6,511 nucleotides of DNA, from the NCBI GenBank assembly GCA_937981945.1, contig CALJNJ010000333.1, forward strand, positions 1 through 6,511, given 5' to 3'. Source of the stretch: an uncultured Caulobacterales bacterium (GTDB taxonomy: Bacteria; Pseudomonadota; Alphaproteobacteria; Caulobacterales; Maricaulaceae). Both the position numbers and the translations under genes were made by a program. Below the pieces are notes generated by a model, which was not told the origin of the DNA, did not search any database, and was given only the letters and a program-made list of their open reading frames with translations. Below are positions 4,367-6,511 of the stretch, in pieces; position 1 is the stretch's first letter, and every line of letters begins with the position of its first letter.

Positions 4367-6208
4367 GTGACACTCAAAAATTTTTTTAAACCGAGTCTAC
4401 TCGGCTTGGCAGCTTTGCTGTCGGCCTGCGGCGACAAGATCCACATTTTTGACGGGCTGGAAGGCCCGGCCGATATATCCGTGATCGCCGCGCCGAGCCC
4501 GGCGGACCCGGCCGATTATAAGACCGGCGAGACCAATCGATTAGCCGTTTACCTGACCGACCCCAATTCCAATTGGCTCAGCCTGACCCGCGGGCTCAAG
4601 ACCATTGGCATACCGTTTCGCGTCACCCAAAATTACGAAGATGCCCTCGCTCATGATGTGGTCTTGGTTTACCCCCATATTACCGGGCGCGTATTAAAGC
4701 CCGACGCCCTGGCGGCGCTGAGACGCTACACAAAAGACGGCGGGACGCTCATCGGCACCAATGTTTTGGGCGGCGGACTGCAGGACGTGTTTGGCTTTGA
4801 CTCCATTGATGAAGGCAAAGATAAAAGCGGGCTGAGCTTTTTACCAAGCCCCGAAACAGAGGGATTTGCAGACAAAGATTTAGACAAGATCAAAATCGGC
4901 AGCGCCTCAGACATTGCGGCCAATCCCGGCACGAATGTCTATCAAGGCGCTAAAAATGTTTTGGCCCGATACGAAACCGGTGACGCCGCCATTATCAGCT
5001 CTAAATTCGGCGCGGGGAAAACCTACGCGCTGGGCATCGACGCCGGGCAAGTTTTGGCCAAAGGCTATAATAGGCGCCAAGTCGATACGGCGCTCAGCTA
5101 TGCCAATGAGTTTCAGCCGGCGCTGGATTCCATATTGATCTTTTTGGAAAATTTGTACCGGCAGAACGAGCCCCAAGCCGTCACATTGGGAACCGTGCCG
5201 GACGGCAAAAAGCTCAGCTTTATTTTGTCTTATGATGTGGATTTTTCAGAGAGTTTGGAAAATGCCATTACCTATGCTCAGGATCTGTCAAACCGGGATG
5301 TGCGCGGAACGTTTTTTGTTCAGACCAAATATGTGGAAGATTTTAATGACAAGATTTTCCTGGACGACCGCGGGGCAGAATTGATCGGACAGCTCGACAG
5401 TCTGGGCGTGGAAGTCGCCAGTCATACGGTCGCCCATTCCAATGCCTTATGGGATTTTCCCATGGGCAGCGGCAAGGAAGCCTATCCCAAATACGCGCCT
5501 TTTGTGCAAACAGCGGAGCAAACCAGAGGCGCAACCATCTTAGGCGAGCTTCGGGTCTCAAAGTTCTTGCTCGACAGTTTTGCGCAGGGCCAATCGGTTC
5601 GCTCCTTTCGCCCGGGGTTTTTGGCCAACCCCCACACCATGCCCCAAGCTCTGGCAGCCACCGGTTATGATTACAGCTCTTCAACCACGGCCAATGTTTC
5701 GCTGACGCATTTGCCGTTTCAGCTGACCCATGACCGCGGCTTTGACGCCCTGACCCCTATATTTGAAATTCCAATCACTCTGGAAGATGAGCTCGGCGAT
5801 CCCCTGTATGAGCGGCTGCAGGACGGTATAAATTTGGCCCGCAAGATCGCGCATATTGAAGGCAGTTTCGTGGCCTTGATCCACACGGACGATGTTGACG
5901 GCCGGTTAAAAGCTCAGCAGGCCCTGATCGAGGAAGTTCAGCCCTATTCCAGTCTCATGTCCATAGGGGAGTTCGGCGATTGGTGGCGCGCCCGCAATGC
6001 CGTGGAAATTGACGTTGAGGAAACAAGGATCGGGCTGAACCTCAAGATCAACGCCCCCTTGCCCATTGACGGCTTGACCCTGGATATTCCGGAAGGATTT
6101 GCGCCGGCGGATCCGGATGTAAAGCGCGCCGGGTCCCGTCTGGTTTTGGGCGAGCTCTCCGGCGAGCATGTGATTGTTTTAACCGCGCAGTCCGGCGATC
6201 CCCGCTAG
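4367..6208 (+). CDS. Lipoprotein with amidotransferase-like and NodB polysaccharide-deacetylase domains
   Basis: This encodes 613 residues starting at GTG 4367, with AGGGG (4356-4360) six bases upstream. The N-terminus is a lipoprotein signal with lipobox L-S-A-C and Cys21 lipidated. Residues 55-265 look like a Rossmann-type, class I amidotransferase/ThuA-like domain (RLAVYLTDP, HDVVLVYPHI, GGTLIGTNVLGGG, then FGAGKTYALGID); no Cys nucleophile is visible, so it is probably non-catalytic. Residues 283-510 are a NodB (CE4) deacetylase: motif 1 as SYDVD (Asp290, Asp292), motif 2 as SHTVAH (His353, His357), motif 3 as FRPGF (Arg415) and motif 5 as ALIHTDD (His506). Metal ligands and the catalytic base therefore seem intact. 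Residues 543-607 form a beta-rich C-terminal domain. The enzyme should remove acetyl groups from an envelope or exported glycan. The order resembles PelA/DUF2194-like deacetylases, but this link is from memory. It is probably co-transcribed with the porin-like gene. Its last 30 bases overlap the converging gene. Confidence 0.85.
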   Translation: MTLKNFFKPSLLGLAALLSACGDKIHIFDGLEGPADISVIAAPSPADPADYKTGETNRLAVYLTDPNSNWLSLTRGLKTIGIPFRVTQNYEDALAHDVVLVYPHITGRVLKPDALAALRRYTKDGGTLIGTNVLGGGLQDVFGFDSIDEGKDKSGLSFLPSPETEGFADKDLDKIKIGSASDIAANPGTNVYQGAKNVLARYETGDAAIISSKFGAGKTYALGIDAGQVLAKGYNRRQVDTALSYANEFQPALDSILIFLENLYRQNEPQAVTLGTVPDGKKLSFILSYDVDFSESLENAITYAQDLSNRDVRGTFFVQTKYVEDFNDKIFLDDRGAELIGQLDSLGVEVASHTVAHSNALWDFPMGSGKEAYPKYAPFVQTAEQTRGATILGELRVSKFLLDSFAQGQSVRSFRPGFLANPHTMPQALAATGYDYSSSTTANVSLTHLPFQLTHDRGFDALTPIFEIPITLEDELGDPLYERLQDGINLARKIAHIEGSFVALIHTDDVDGRLKAQQALIEEVQPYSSLMSIGEFGDWWRARNAVEIDVEETRIGLNLKINAPLPIDGLTLDIPEGFAPADPDVKRAGSRLVLGELSGEHVIVLTAQSGDPR

Positions 6209-6511
6209 CCCGGCCGCCCCGCTGCCGATCAGGCGCTTGGCCGTCCGGTCACTGACACCGCCCAGCGCAAAGACCGGCACATCCAGATCACGGCAAATGT
6301 CCGACAGCTTCCCCTCCCCGATCGGGTCTCCCGCAGAAGGACTTTTGGAATAAAACACAGAGGATATAAATAGCCCGTCCAGCACGGATAATGACGCTTT
6401 GTAATCCTGCGGGCCTTTCAGGCCGGCCATGGTAATGATCATATCCGGGCAGCGGCAGCGCCACAAATTCGGCGCCCGCAGCTCGGCGTCCCGTCTGAAA
6501 TGAACCCCGTC
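6179..6511 (-). CDS. Thiamine phosphate synthase/TenI-family protein, C-terminal part
   Basis: The frame is open from the right edge (6511) to TAA 6179-6181, giving 110 residues; the N-terminus lies outside, so the gene is partial. The fragment begins with DGVHF, like the DGVHL motif of the family. It continues with LDGLFISSVFYSKSP, where the family has an S-P-V-F segment, then VPVFALGGVS and GSGAAGLAGIAGL, matching the phosphate-binding end of this TIM barrel. ThiE couples the thiamine pyrimidine and thiazole phosphates in the cytoplasm; TenI relatives have a different role in thiazole formation or salvage. The usual TKT/TKS stretch is not clean here, so which branch it belongs to is open. 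It converges on the deacetylase gene and overlaps its end by 30 bases. Confidence 0.75.
   Translation of the reverse strand, partial: DGVHFRRDAELRAPNLWRCRCPDMIITMAGLKGPQDYKASLSVLDGLFISSVFYSKSPSAGDPIGEGKLSDICRDLDVPVFALGGVSDRTAKRLIGSGAAGLAGIAGLRG

Noticed and set aside
5343..5684. 113-codon minus-strand frame inside the deacetylase domain
   Set aside because: It lies opposite the conserved NodB motifs and has no recognisable features of its own.
6464..6466. TTG as the start of the thiamine-family gene
   Set aside because: The frame stays open to the window edge and the upstream residues (DGVHF) match the family, so this is an internal codon.

Overview
The window looks like chromosomal DNA from a moderately GC-rich alphaproteobacterium. 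The main evidence is a DUF3576-type lipoprotein, a family I know from Alphaproteobacteria. Supporting points are a Gram-negative outer-membrane barrel with a C-terminal Phe, two lipobox proteins, and a cluster of TTAA half-sites resembling the CtrA boxes of that class. I cannot name the genus. No tRNA, rRNA, CRISPR array or insertion sequence is visible, and no gene-free stretch exceeds 300 bases.

Layout. (1) Positions 1-704, minus strand: the N-terminal 234 complete residues of a protein that runs off the left edge. It is built almost entirely of 31-residue Gly/Asp-rich repeats arranged in a three-unit (93-residue) higher-order pattern. (2) Positions 705-841: a divergent promoter region. (3) Positions 842-1783, plus strand: a two-gene operon encoding a three-helix membrane protein and a glyoxalase I; the stop codon of the first directly abuts the start codon of the second. 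(4) Positions 1790-1806: a terminator hairpin shared with the converging gene. (5) Positions 1830-2288, minus strand: the DUF3576 lipoprotein, preceded by a possible 28-codon leader ORF (2278-2364) with a strong ribosome binding site. (6) Positions 2365-2482: a regulatory region with three GTTAAC palindromes. (7) Positions 2483-6208, plus strand: an outer-membrane porin-like barrel with a long Pro/Tyr-rich N-terminal extension, then 42 bases later a lipoprotein with an amidotransferase-like domain and a NodB-type polysaccharide deacetylase domain. (8) Positions 6179-6511, minus strand: the C-terminal part of a thiamine phosphate synthase/TenI-family protein, overlapping the deacetylase gene tail to tail by 30 bases and cut by the right edge.

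How they may work together. The barrel and the deacetylase are probably co-transcribed and both act at the cell envelope, one as an outer-membrane channel and the other as a lipid-anchored enzyme on a glycan. That functional link is inference. The DUF3576 lipoprotein is divergent from them and shares the GTTAAC-rich control region, so the three may be co-regulated. The repeat protein is probably a surface, appendage or phage-tail-like fibre, but the part that would settle this lies outside the window. The glyoxalase is ordinary methylglyoxal detoxification.
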